Shown piece after piece: positions 1 through 7,838 of a stretch of 38,835 bases of DNA (its first letter is position 1; the number at the start of each line of letters is the position of its first letter). The stretch spans positions 1-38,835 of the forward strand of contig JAHDGB010000005.1 of assembly GCA_020627885.1 (NCBI GenBank), given 5' to 3'. The position numbers and the translations under genes were made by a program. The DNA comes from Flavobacteriaceae bacterium. GTDB lineage: Bacteria > Bacteroidota > Bacteroidia > Flavobacteriales > Flavobacteriaceae. Under the pieces are notes generated by a model, which ran no database searches, had not been told where the DNA came from, and worked only from the letters and a program-made list of their open reading frames with translations.

Positions 1-1
1 T

Positions 2-49
2 GAAATGGGTAAAGGCGAAAAGCAAACATTAAAATTCATTAAAAAGTAA
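2..49 (+). CDS. C-terminal tail of an unidentified protein (partial)
   Basis: The window opens inside an open frame that gives 15 lysine-rich residues (ending TLKFIKK) before a TAA stop. The frame is supported only by the strong terminator that follows at 107-140. Too little is present to name a family. Confidence 0.4.
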   Translation, partial: EMGKGEKQTLKFIKK

Positions 50-106
50 GTTAATCTTTATCTCCCTCCTTTAAAGAAAAGATAATACACTAACTTCTTA
101 TAAGTT

Positions 107-140
107 AAAAACTCAGGATTGAATTCAATCCTGAGTTTTT
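107..140. terminator. Bidirectional intrinsic terminator
   Basis: This is a perfect 34-base palindrome centred on GAATTC, with arms reading ACTCAGGATT and AATCCTGAGT. Runs of A and T flank both sides, so it can stop transcription from the left partial gene on the plus strand and from lpdA on the minus strand. Confidence 0.85.
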
Positions 141-234
141 TGAAACTTACACACTTTATGAGGTAGTGCCAATTATTTTTTATTTAGACTTATAAAACTC
201 ATATTTGGCGAGTTCTATTTTACTTATAACGTTT

Positions 235-1635
235 TTAAATATGTAATGCTCTATCTTCTGTAGCAGCTAAAGCTGCTTCTTTTATTGCTTCAGTAAACGT
301 TGGGTGGGCATGAGACATACGAGAGATATCTTCGGCACTAGCTCTAAATTCCATAGCTACTACGGCTTCAGCAATTAAATCGGCACAACGCGCTCCAATC
401 ATATGAACGCCTAAAATTTCATCGGTAGTTTTATCGGCTAAAATTTTCACAAAGCCATCTATATCCATACTTGCTCTTGCTCTTCCTAAAGCTCGCATTG
501 GAAACTGACCAACTTTGTAATCCTTTCCTTCAGCTTTTAATTCTTCTTCTGTTTTACCTACAGCCGCTACTTCTGGCCATGTATAAACAACTCCTGGAAT
601 TAAATTATAATTAATATGTGGTTTTTGCCCTGCAATAGTTTCGGCAACAAAAACTCCTTCTTCTTCTGCTTTATGTGCTAACATTGCTCCTTTAACAACA
701 TCACCAATTGCATATATATTAGAAGCACTGGTTTGTAAGTGCTCATTAACCTCAATTTGTCCTCTATCTGTTAATTTAACGCCAGCTGCTTCTGCATTTA
801 ATCCGTCCGTGTATGGACGCCTACCAACTGAAACTAAACAATAGTCCCCTTTTATCTCTACTTCTTCTCCTTTTTTATTATCTGCTTTTACAATAACTTC
901 TTTTCCTTTTCGCTCTACAGATTTTACTTTGTGAGACATGTTCATTTTAAACTTCGCTTTCTTAAAGACCTTATTAAGCTCTTTAGACAAACCAGCATCC
1001 ATAGTAGGGATAATACGGTCCATATACTCAACTACTGTAACTTCTGCTCCTAGGCGTCTATATACCTGCCCTAGTTCTAAACCAATAACTCCTCCTCCAA
1101 TAACAATTAAATGTTTAGGAATTTCTTTTAACTTTAAAGCTTCAGTAGAAGTTATAATACGTTCTTTATCTAATTTGATAAATGGTAAATTAGACGGTTT
1201 AGATCCAGTAGCAATAATCGTGTTTTTTGCCTCAATTTCTATTGTCTTTTTCCCAGAAATTGTAATATGAGTTGCATCTTTAAAAGCTCCCACTCCTTCA
1301 TAAACATCGATATTATTTTTCTTCATTAAGAAATCAATACCTCCAGTAGTTTGATCGACCACTGCTTGCTTACGGGCTATCATTTGTTTTAAATTTACTT
1401 TTATCTCACCTGGTATATCGATACCATGCGTTTCAAAATGTTTAATAGCATCGTCATAATGATGAGATGAATCTAAAAGTGCTTTACTAGGAATACAGCC
1501 TACATTTAAGCAAGTTCCCCCTAATGTAGAATACTTTTCGATTATTGCTGTTTTCATACCCAGTTGTGCGCAACGTATTGCTGCCACATATCCTCCTGGT
1601 CCTGAGCCTATAACGGCTACATCGTATTTACTCAT
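235..1635 (-). CDS. lpdA: Dihydrolipoyl dehydrogenase (E3)
   Basis: FAD-dependent E3 subunit that reoxidises dihydrolipoamide on 2-oxo-acid dehydrogenase complexes and the glycine cleavage system in the cytoplasm, passing electrons to NAD+. The 466 residues are full family length. The N-terminal FAD motif GSGPGG (10-15) is followed by the redox disulfide in GGTCLNVGCIPSK (C42, C47). The NAD-binding loop GGGVIGLELG lies near residue 180, and the second FAD motif YAIGDV near 310. The catalytic pair is H444 and E449 in HPTFTE. ATG start, with a leader of about 95 nt from the -7 box at 1736-1743. It stands alone on the minus strand and not beside E1/E2 genes, so it may serve several complexes. 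Confidence 0.97.
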   Translation of the reverse strand: MSKYDVAVIGSGPGGYVAAIRCAQLGMKTAIIEKYSTLGGTCLNVGCIPSKALLDSSHHYDDAIKHFETHGIDIPGEIKVNLKQMIARKQAVVDQTTGGIDFLMKKNNIDVYEGVGAFKDATHITISGKKTIEIEAKNTIIATGSKPSNLPFIKLDKERIITSTEALKLKEIPKHLIVIGGGVIGLELGQVYRRLGAEVTVVEYMDRIIPTMDAGLSKELNKVFKKAKFKMNMSHKVKSVERKGKEVIVKADNKKGEEVEIKGDYCLVSVGRRPYTDGLNAEAAGVKLTDRGQIEVNEHLQTSASNIYAIGDVVKGAMLAHKAEEEGVFVAETIAGQKPHINYNLIPGVVYTWPEVAAVGKTEEELKAEGKDYKVGQFPMRALGRARASMDIDGFVKILADKTTDEILGVHMIGARCADLIAEAVVAMEFRASAEDISRMSHAHPTFTEAIKEAALAATEDRALHI

Positions 1636-1735
1636 ATTATATTTTTTTTATCATCCTCTCTATTTCCTTTTGGCTATCTATACAGAAGTGAATCTTATTT
1701 AATAAATTTTGATTAGATATTACTAAAACTGATTG

Positions 1736-1743
1736 CAAAATTA
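1736..1743 (-). promoter_or_regulatory. Bacteroidota -7 box for lpdA
   Basis: On the minus strand this reads TAATTTTG, an exact match to TAnnTTTG. It lies about 100 nt upstream of the lpdA ATG. No clear TTG was found at the -33 distance, so the call rests on the -7 box and position. Confidence 0.45.
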
Positions 1744-1764
1744 GCATTTTAATTTATAAATGGT

Positions 1765-3345
1765 TTAATTTTTACTTTCAATATCTTTAATTACCCAATT
1801 GAGTTCAGCATCTATGTCATTTAATCTATCTTGTCGAGTGGGTTTCATAATAATATCTGCTTTAACCCCATAGCCATCTGGTGTGATTTTTTGAGGGGCG
1901 TCTATTTGCATCATTCCCATGCTTATTTTTACCTTAGTATTTGGCAATTCATATTTTTTAAATATTCCAGCAACAGTGCCATTATATGCCCCTCCGGTTT
2001 CTTCTCCAACAAAAGTCGCACGTTTATTTGCTTTAAGGTGTGTTGATAATATAGATGAAGCCGAAAATGAATTACCGTTAATTAAAACATATATTTTCCC
2101 TTTAAAGTTTAAAGGGTTTGGTTTTTGTAATTTCGAATACCTAAATTTATAATACAACTTTCCATTTCTCTTTTTCGTTTTTATTAAATTATGCACTGCA
2201 ATAACTGGAGATAAAACCCCTGCAATGACTTTTACAATACTAGGAGTTGTATTAGTCATTAACATTTTTAAAAGGGGAATACGGCTATTTACCTCACTCT
2301 CATTAATAAAAATAAAATCTTTATTTGTTAAATAAGAATACAGATTATTAATCTCTGATAAGCGCCCTCCTCCATTGTCTCTTAAATCGATAATTAGGTT
2401 TTTAATTTTTAAAGACTCTACTTTTTCAAAACTTTCTTTATAAAAATCTTTATATGGACCACGAGTAAAACCTCGTATACGCATGTATGCTATAGAACTA
2501 TCCTTTCCTTTTAAACTAAAATGCCTGGTATAAAGTTTTTTTGAATGAATATATCCATATTTTTTATTGTCTTTCCTCTCTTTCTTAGCCTCTATTTTTT
2601 TTTCTTTTTTTTGCAGTTTACTTAATCTTTTATGTTTTTTATTTACTCTTTTAATTAAGAATGAATCTTTTTGTTTCTTTTCTTTCTCTATTCTTCTAAA
2701 CATTCTTGAAAAAACAGAATCTTTAGCTTTAAAAGTAATATTAAGACTATCTACAAACCCTTTATCTTTATAATAAAAATTTAAAAACCTTGAGCCAACA
2801 AATGAATGATACAAAGTCGTATTATAACCATCTGTAGCTATTAAATTATTATATTTCTTTACTAATTTATCGACTTGTTCCTCCCCTATTTTTAAAACTT
2901 GACACCCTACAAGTGTAGAATCATTTCCTAATGAGCGTTTTACCCATATTTTATCTTCAACAGATTCAAAATCGAGTTTATTAAGCTCAAATTTTTTTTC
3001 TTTATAAAATTTACGCTGTGCTTTAGTGAGACGTTTATGTGGTGGGCTAACAGAAATATGTCCTTGCTTTACTTCCCTTATTACTGGGGCCAATTTCTCA
3101 TAAAACGCTTTACTTGTTAATCGTTTATTTATCGCTCTTTTTAAACTATCAAATTTAAAATCTAAAGCTATTTTTGAAGTGTATTGGTATAATCTTGGAT
3201 GATTTCTTTTTAGCTGTTTATATGCTTTATTTACGTCTTCGTGCAATGTTTCGATACTATGAAGTTTAGAAACAATAACATTATGTTTTTTAACAGAAGT
3301 ACAAGAGGTTAAAATTATGTAAACACAAAATAAAAGCTTTCTCAT
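1765..3345 (-). CDS. S41 family peptidase, lipoprotein
   Basis: C-terminal-processing-type serine peptidase of 526 residues. The N terminus has a short hydrophobic stretch and a lipobox ending at C15 (ILTSC), so it should be a membrane-anchored lipoprotein acting outside the cytoplasm. The S41 core is at the C-terminal half: DLRDNGGGRLSE near 320, the nucleophile motif NGNSFSAS (S428 by alignment), and VGEETGGAYNG. The last motif lacks the lysine used by Tsp/CtpA peptidases. H96 in KQGHISV is a candidate general base, which fits the tricorn-like Ser-His arrangement common in Bacteroidota S41 proteins. Odd feature: a lysine/arginine-rich, probably coiled-coil insertion at about 217-270. Substrate unknown. 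Monocistronic as far as can be seen. Confidence 0.85.
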   Translation of the reverse strand: MRKLLFCVYIILTSCTSVKKHNVIVSKLHSIETLHEDVNKAYKQLKRNHPRLYQYTSKIALDFKFDSLKRAINKRLTSKAFYEKLAPVIREVKQGHISVSPPHKRLTKAQRKFYKEKKFELNKLDFESVEDKIWVKRSLGNDSTLVGCQVLKIGEEQVDKLVKKYNNLIATDGYNTTLYHSFVGSRFLNFYYKDKGFVDSLNITFKAKDSVFSRMFRRIEKEKKQKDSFLIKRVNKKHKRLSKLQKKEKKIEAKKERKDNKKYGYIHSKKLYTRHFSLKGKDSSIAYMRIRGFTRGPYKDFYKESFEKVESLKIKNLIIDLRDNGGGRLSEINNLYSYLTNKDFIFINESEVNSRIPLLKMLMTNTTPSIVKVIAGVLSPVIAVHNLIKTKKRNGKLYYKFRYSKLQKPNPLNFKGKIYVLINGNSFSASSILSTHLKANKRATFVGEETGGAYNGTVAGIFKKYELPNTKVKISMGMMQIDAPQKITPDGYGVKADIIMKPTRQDRLNDIDAELNWVIKDIESKN

Positions 3346-3585
3346 TTATATAATTATCATTTTTTAATAATGCCTCTTTTTTTACAAACCTGTAAAAGAA
3401 ATAGTGAAAATTTCTATTTAAATAGTCTGGAAAATAAAAATTAATAGAATTCAATATTTCTACAAAAACTAAATATAGCTAGCATTTTATGCATACTCAA
3501 ATATATAATAATTAAAATACTAGAAAACTTAACTAAAAATCCATTTTTTAAGTCTTAGAATTAGTAGGGTTTTGAACATCTAATT

Positions 3586-3622
3586 AAACTAAAAAAGAAA
3601 AGCGGATCTAAACATCCGCTTT
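3586..3622 (-). terminator. Intrinsic terminator of the small minus-strand gene
   Basis: A 9-bp stem (arms 3599-3607 and 3614-3622, core GCGGAT/ATCCGC) with a 6-nt loop. On the minus strand it is followed by the T-rich run TTTTCTTTTTT. It sits 24 bases past the stop codon of the 34-residue gene at 3646-3750. Confidence 0.8.
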
Positions 3623-3645
3623 ATAATTTTAAATAAAAACGAATA

Positions 3646-3750
3646 TCATTTAAAGCGTCTTTTAGAGTTCCAAAGAACAGCTTTTGTATTTTTAAATGTT
3701 TTTGATTTAATTTCAGGTTTGTTACTCTTAACTAATCCTTTGTTAATCAT
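3646..3750 (-). CDS. 34-residue basic small protein
   Basis: The frame starts with ATG and runs MINKGLVKSNKPEIKSKTF, ending AVLWNSKRRFK. It has about 12 lysines or arginines and no hydrophobic segment, so a soluble nucleic-acid- or ribosome-binding peptide is possible. I do not recognise a family. The case for a real gene is its own promoter (TAATTTTG at 3782-3789, about 30 nt upstream) and its own terminator (3586-3622), which together define a compact transcript of roughly 190 nt. The alternative is that the transcript is a small regulatory RNA and the frame is incidental. Confidence 0.6.
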   Translation of the reverse strand: MINKGLVKSNKPEIKSKTFKNTKAVLWNSKRRFK

Positions 3751-3781
3751 AATAATAGTGTTTTGGGGTTTTATTAGCGCG

Positions 3782-3808
3782 CAAAATTAATTTAAATTTA
3801 AAATACAA
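3782..3808 (-). promoter_or_regulatory. Promoter of the 34-residue gene
   Basis: On the minus strand a -33 TTG (3806-3808) is followed after 16 nt by TAATTTTG (3782-3789), matching the Bacteroidota consensus TTG...TAnnTTTG. Predicted transcription start is near 3775, just upstream of the ATG at 3750. Confidence 0.6.
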
Positions 3809-4226
3809 TTAAACAAATTAACATTACTTTAACTTATTATGCAATTTCAACAGTATAAAAAACAATGATTATTTTAGTTAAGAGGAATTAAACACTACAA
3901 ATCTGTCAACCTTCTAATAGTTTATTTTGACATACCATCTTTCAACATTTTTTAACCATGAATAGTATTTTATAACTGAGAATCAAATGTATCACCGTAA
4001 CCTTTCCTGAATCAAAATCTTTTAATAAGATATTAGAATATAAAGTTAAAGAAGTATGAAACCCAAATGGGCGAAAACTCACATTAACCATATTAAACAA
4101 TCAATATATTACAAGCCATTCTATTTTTATTAGCTCTAAATTTTGGTAGAATTTAAATACAGTTTAATCAAATATTGCTTATTTGAGAGGGTAAATAATT
4201 ATTGTATTTAATTACAAATAAATCTA
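3809..4226. other. Intergenic, no recognisable gene
   Basis: About 420 bases of AT-rich sequence. I found no open frame of convincing composition on either strand, no strong hairpin and no repeat. It separates the small gene from the decayed RMD1 gene. Confidence 0.5.
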
Positions 4227-4979
4227 TTACTTCGATAATTCAAGTTTACTATTCTCTTTGTGAAACATAATATCTTTAAATAGCTCAGGGCTTTCTTTAA
4301 CAATATCCACCTGTTGGTTAATAATTTGATAACGATTTTTTAAATTGAATTTTTTATTTAACTCTTGGTAAAACTTGTTAAGTGCCCCATCACCCCATGC
4401 AGCATCTGATGAATCGAAAATATAAAAATTTTCTAAAATTTTGTTTTACACTTTTAATACTCAACCTATGTAACGTTTAAGCTTTTTACCTTCTATATCC
4501 AACTTTCCTTTATTTTCAAGAAATGAAATGTGATATGCTCTCTAGTATCTTCTAGTAACTGTTCTGTAATACTTGCAATGATCTAGAACTACAGACTACG
4601 ACAAATTGAGCATCACTGATCGTAAGTTTTCTGAGGGGGCCATACCTTTTTAAGATTACTGTATCTAATATCTAAGCCTGTACTAAATTTTTCTCCTTCG
4701 GTTATAACTTCTAATGTTTCATAAAGAAACGTATTACTCATCTTCTTACCTTTTAAAACCGGAAATATTTTCTCTTTCAATTTTTCTATATCAATATCAA
4801 TAGATTTGTAGTCATATACACAGATAATCTCGTATTTAAAGGCATATAAAAACTTACCATCTTATAATTGATAAAATAATTCGTCATTATCTGAGACTAG
4901 TGGACGTCGTTTAAACAAGATTTTAAGTGATTAAGATCTCTGTTTTCTGCTATTTAAAAAGCAAAAGCTCTTTTTTCAT
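4227..4979 (-). pseudogene. RMD1/DUF155 family protein, decayed
   Basis: The pieces of a single protein can be read only by changing frame about five times. From the ATG at 4979 the order is: a short MKKELLLFK piece and stop; AENRDLNHLK; DNDELFYQL; GKFLYAFKYEIICVYDYKS; then SDAQFVVVCSS; ITEQLLEDTREHI; GKLDIEGKKLKRYIG; and finally ENFYIFDSSDAAWGDG through SPELFKDIMFHKE. This order and wording match the RMD1/DUF155 family of bacterial membrane-associated proteins. The last piece stops where the family normally continues into a C-terminal membrane helix, so the anchor is lost too. The number of lesions indicates a pseudogene, not programmed frameshifting or one sequencing error. Confidence 0.8.
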
Positions 4980-4983
4980 TTTA

Positions 4984-5397
4984 TTATGAGGAAAAAACCT
5001 CTTCATCGTTTTTAAAGCTCTTAAATTCAATCATATAACCATTAGGATCTGTAATAAAAAAGGATAAATGTTCTCCTATCTTATGTTCCATAAAAGTAAC
5101 TTCAGTGGTTACCTCTTCATTTGATTGAAAAAGTTTAGTGTATAATTTCCCCCATTCGTCTACAGGTATGATTACACCAAAATGAAAAGATGGTAATACA
5201 TTATTACCTAACCTATAATTTCTAAAATCGAAATTAAAAGAACCGGCCTCTGTAAATGTTAATTGGTTGCCGTATAAATTAATATCTGCCCATTTATCTG
5301 CTTGTCTACCTTGAGATGCACCTAAAATAGAGGTGTAAAAAAGTTTTGTAGTTTCTATGTTCTTGCAAGGTAATGCTAAGTGAAATTTTGTTTTCAT
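4984..5397 (-). CDS. VOC superfamily protein (glyoxalase/dioxygenase-like)
   Basis: Small metal-binding fold of 137 residues built from two beta-alpha-beta-beta-beta modules. Likely metal ligands are H6 (KFHLAL), E50, H72 (SFHFGV) and E124 (YMIEFK). The segment DPNGYMIEF is the usual end of a VOC domain. The substrate cannot be read from sequence; glyoxalase, fosfomycin/bleomycin resistance and dioxygenase members share this fold. The ATG lies only 5 bases from the stop of the decayed gene upstream, so it may be the last gene of the polyamine operon. Confidence 0.8.
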   Translation of the reverse strand: MKTKFHLALPCKNIETTKLFYTSILGASQGRQADKWADINLYGNQLTFTEAGSFNFDFRNYRLGNNVLPSFHFGVIIPVDEWGKLYTKLFQSNEEVTTEVTFMEHKIGEHLSFFITDPNGYMIEFKSFKNDEEVFSS

Positions 5398-5402
5398 AAT
5401 TA

Positions 5403-5633
5403 TTAAAATTTTAAATCAGTTTTAATTTTCAACACAAGATCATCTTCAAAATCGTCATAAATTTCTTTAAATGAAATATAAAATGCTTTCCTTATAGGAG
5501 ATTAATCTTTTTTAAGTCACATTCATATAATACCGAACGGATTTATCTCTTCAAAAATAATATCATTATTATTCTCTAAAGTAAATGAGAAATGCCTCTT
5601 AGAATAAGATTTAAAAATTGCCCTTTCCATCAT
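5403..5633 (-). pseudogene. Decayed small conserved gene in the polyamine operon
   Basis: From the doubled ATG at 5628-5633 the frame gives MMERAIFKSYSKRHFSF and continues to NPFGII before a stop. A second piece in another frame gives RKAFYISFKEIYDDFEDD and ends DLKF at a TAA. The pieces look like the two ends of one acidic protein of about 75 residues, broken by a frameshift and a stop. Family not recognised. It starts 7 bases after the gene at 5640-5888 and was probably part of the same transcript. Confidence 0.55.
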
Positions 5634-5639
5634 ATAAAA

Positions 5640-5888
5640 TTATTCATTAATAGAAATTTCATCATCAAAATCATTATTATGCTCTTCCATAGCTTTAACT
5701 AAACGTTTTCCGATTTTTACTAAATAGATAGTATCTTCTGTTCTCACTTCAACAGCTTCTATTATTTCTTTTTTAGCATTTCTAAATGAAATAATATGTC
5801 CGTCATCATAACCATCTGGGTATTTATTTACTAAAAGATCTAATATGTCTTCATTTAGTTTCTTAAAATCTACTATTATTCTTTTCAT
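5640..5888 (-). CDS. Small acidic conserved protein downstream of the DHS-like gene
   Basis: 82 residues starting MKRIIVDFKKLNEDILDLL, with the central signature KYPDGYDDGHIISFRNA and then VRTEDTIYLVKI. The C-terminal end is acidic. No signal peptide, membrane segment or known motif. I recognise it only as a type of short conserved protein seen in Flavobacteriia; no function is known to me. It lies 32 bases after the deoxyhypusine-synthase-like gene in the same direction and is likely co-transcribed, so a role tied to polyamine metabolism or its regulation is a guess from context. Confidence 0.7.
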   Translation of the reverse strand: MKRIIVDFKKLNEDILDLLVNKYPDGYDDGHIISFRNAKKEIIEAVEVRTEDTIYLVKIGKRLVKAMEEHNNDFDDEISINE

Positions 5889-5920
5889 TATTGAATCTAT
5901 TAAAAATTTTAGTTAAGATT

Positions 5921-6904
5921 TTACATATCTAATAAATAGGCAAAAATCAAAGGGACAACTATGGTAGCATCACTTTCTATAATAAATTTAGGTGTGTCTA
6001 TATCTAATTTTCCCCAAGTAATTTTTTCATTAGGCACCGCTCCACTATAGGATCCATAACTTGTAGTTGAATCACTTATTTGGCAGAAATAACTCCAAAA
6101 AGGCGTTTCTGGTTGCTCCATATCTTGATATAACATGGGCACCACACAAATAGGGAAATCTCCTGCAATACCTCCTCCTATTTGAAAGAATCCTATGCCT
6201 TTTTCAGAATTATCTGTGTACCAATTTGCTAGAAAAGTCATATACTCAATCCCAGATTTTATAGTACTTGCTTTCAATTCTCCTTTAAGGACATAGCTCG
6301 CAAAAATATTCCCCATGGTACTGTCTTCCCAACCTGGACAAATAATAGGTAAATTCTTTTCTGCTGCTGCATACATCCATGAGTCTTTCAAATCAATTTC
6401 ATAGTATTCTTCAAGCACTCCAGACAACAACATTTTGTACATATACTCGTGTGGTAAAAAACGATCGCCATTAGCCTCTGCTCCTTTCCAAATCTTAACA
6501 ATGTGTTTTTGCAAACGTCTAAAAGCTTCCTCTTCTGGAATACAGGTATCTGTAACACGATTTAATCCTTTTTCAAGTAATTCCCATTCGTCTTGAGGAG
6601 TTAGATCACGGTAGTTAGGTACTCGCTTATAGTGAGAATGTGCTACCAAATTCATTATATCTTCTTCTAAGTTTGCTCCTGTACAAGAAATAATCTGTAC
6701 TTTATCTTGACGAATCATCTCTGCTAAGCTTTTACCCAATTCTGCAGTACTCATAGCACCAGCCATAGAAACTAACATCTTAGCGCCAGAGGCTAATTGA
6801 GCTTCATACCCTTTTGCCGCATCTACTAAGGCAGCCGCGTTGAAATGTAAATAATGGGTTTCTATAAATTTAGAAATCGGACCTTTAGTACTCATCGTCT
6901 TCAT
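5921..6904 (-). CDS. Deoxyhypusine-synthase-like protein
   Basis: 327-residue member of the deoxyhypusine synthase fold, which binds NAD and moves a polyamine-derived group. Family features are VSMAGAMSTAELGKSL (about 45-60), SCTGANLEED, ICPGWEDSTMGN, and the end region VPNEKITWGKLDIDTPKF followed by DATIVVPLIFAYLL. The key oddity is the loop IGGGIAGDFPI. In true deoxyhypusine synthases this loop carries the lysine that forms the imine intermediate with the aminobutyl group (K329 in the human enzyme); here it reads AGDF. Bacteria lack eIF5A, so a different reaction is expected. The start is either the ATG at 6904, overlapping speB by 20 bases, or the ATG three codons later; both overlap speB, implying coupled translation. 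Confidence 0.85.
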   Translation of the reverse strand: MKTMSTKGPISKFIETHYLHFNAAALVDAAKGYEAQLASGAKMLVSMAGAMSTAELGKSLAEMIRQDKVQIISCTGANLEEDIMNLVAHSHYKRVPNYRDLTPQDEWELLEKGLNRVTDTCIPEEEAFRRLQKHIVKIWKGAEANGDRFLPHEYMYKMLLSGVLEEYYEIDLKDSWMYAAAEKNLPIICPGWEDSTMGNIFASYVLKGELKASTIKSGIEYMTFLANWYTDNSEKGIGFFQIGGGIAGDFPICVVPMLYQDMEQPETPFWSYFCQISDSTTSYGSYSGAVPNEKITWGKLDIDTPKFIIESDATIVVPLIFAYLLDM

Positions 6905-7820
6905 TGAATTTTTTGGTGTTATTTTTTAAAGTTACTTCGTAATGGTTATCAAAGTCGTCTTCTATTTCATTTTCTTGAAACTTATAACTTAGCATTTTAT
7001 AATAAAGTTTTGCTGCTAAGAAATCTGAGGATTTATCACCCTTGTTAGGACATAATTCTACGATATCAAAACCTACCACGTTCTTTTCTTTAAATACTTG
7101 TTTTAAATACTCAAGCGTTTCATACCATAGTAGCCCTCCCGGCTCAGGTGTGCCAGTACTCGGCATAATTGAGGGATCAAAAACATCAAGATCTATAGTG
7201 ATAAAAACGTTCTCTGTCATTTGATCTATAGAGGTATCCATCCAAGAATCATCGTTTACCATCTCATGAGCAAAATAAGTTTTCTCTCTGTCCATTACAG
7301 TAGTTTCAACACTATCCATAGAACGTATACCTACTTGTATTAAATTCATAGTCTGACTGGCTTCATATACTGCACAAGCATGATTGTAACTAGACCCTTC
7401 ATATTCTTTTCTTAAATCTGCATGAGCGTCTAATTGAAGCACAGTTAAGTTGTTATAACACTCATTAAAAGCTCTAATTGTTCCTATAGATATGGAGTGC
7501 TCACCTCCAAAAATGGTCACAAATTTGTTCTTTTTTATAAATTTTTTTGTTATATCGTGTACCGCTGTGACCATAGTTTCTGGCGAACTATTTTCAGTCA
7601 CAGAATCAGCTAAATAAACACCTTGTTTATATACTTCTGTTTCAGTCTCAATATCATATAATTCCATATTCTCTGATGCATTTAAAAATGCTTCAGGACC
7701 TTTGTCTGCACCTTTTTGCCATGTACTTGTACCATCGTAGGGAACTGGTATTAATACGATTTTTGCATTTTCTAGTTTACCTAACTCTTTTGGAATACCA
7801 GCGTATGTATTTGTTTTCAT
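6885..7820 (-). CDS. speB: Agmatinase-family ureohydrolase
   Basis: Splits agmatine into putrescine and urea using two manganese ions, the second step of arginine-based polyamine synthesis. The 311 residues hold the complete ureohydrolase signature: GGEHS (H108), DAHADL (D131, H133, D135) and TIDLDVFDPS (D210, D212). The loop GTPEPGGL near 223 is also typical. Close relatives act on guanidinobutyrate or formiminoglutamate, but the position directly after an arginine decarboxylase makes agmatine the natural substrate. It starts 18 bases after the speA stop and overlaps the deoxyhypusine-synthase-like gene. Confidence 0.92.
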   Translation of the reverse strand: MKTNTYAGIPKELGKLENAKIVLIPVPYDGTSTWQKGADKGPEAFLNASENMELYDIETETEVYKQGVYLADSVTENSSPETMVTAVHDITKKFIKKNKFVTIFGGEHSISIGTIRAFNECYNNLTVLQLDAHADLRKEYEGSSYNHACAVYEASQTMNLIQVGIRSMDSVETTVMDREKTYFAHEMVNDDSWMDTSIDQMTENVFITIDLDVFDPSIMPSTGTPEPGGLLWYETLEYLKQVFKEKNVVGFDIVELCPNKGDKSSDFLAAKLYYKMLSYKFQENEIEDDFDNHYEVTLKNNTKKFNEDDEY

Positions 7821-7838
7821 TTTATTAAAATGTTTTCT

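Noticed and set aside
1831-2773. Several plus-strand frames of 68-77 codons opposite the S41 peptidase
   Set aside because: Shadows of the minus-strand peptidase gene; the Phe/Leu/Ser-rich one mirrors its lysine-rich insertion.
4227-4979. Programmed ribosomal frameshifting in the RMD1-like gene
   Set aside because: Too many separate frame changes and stops; decay explains it better.
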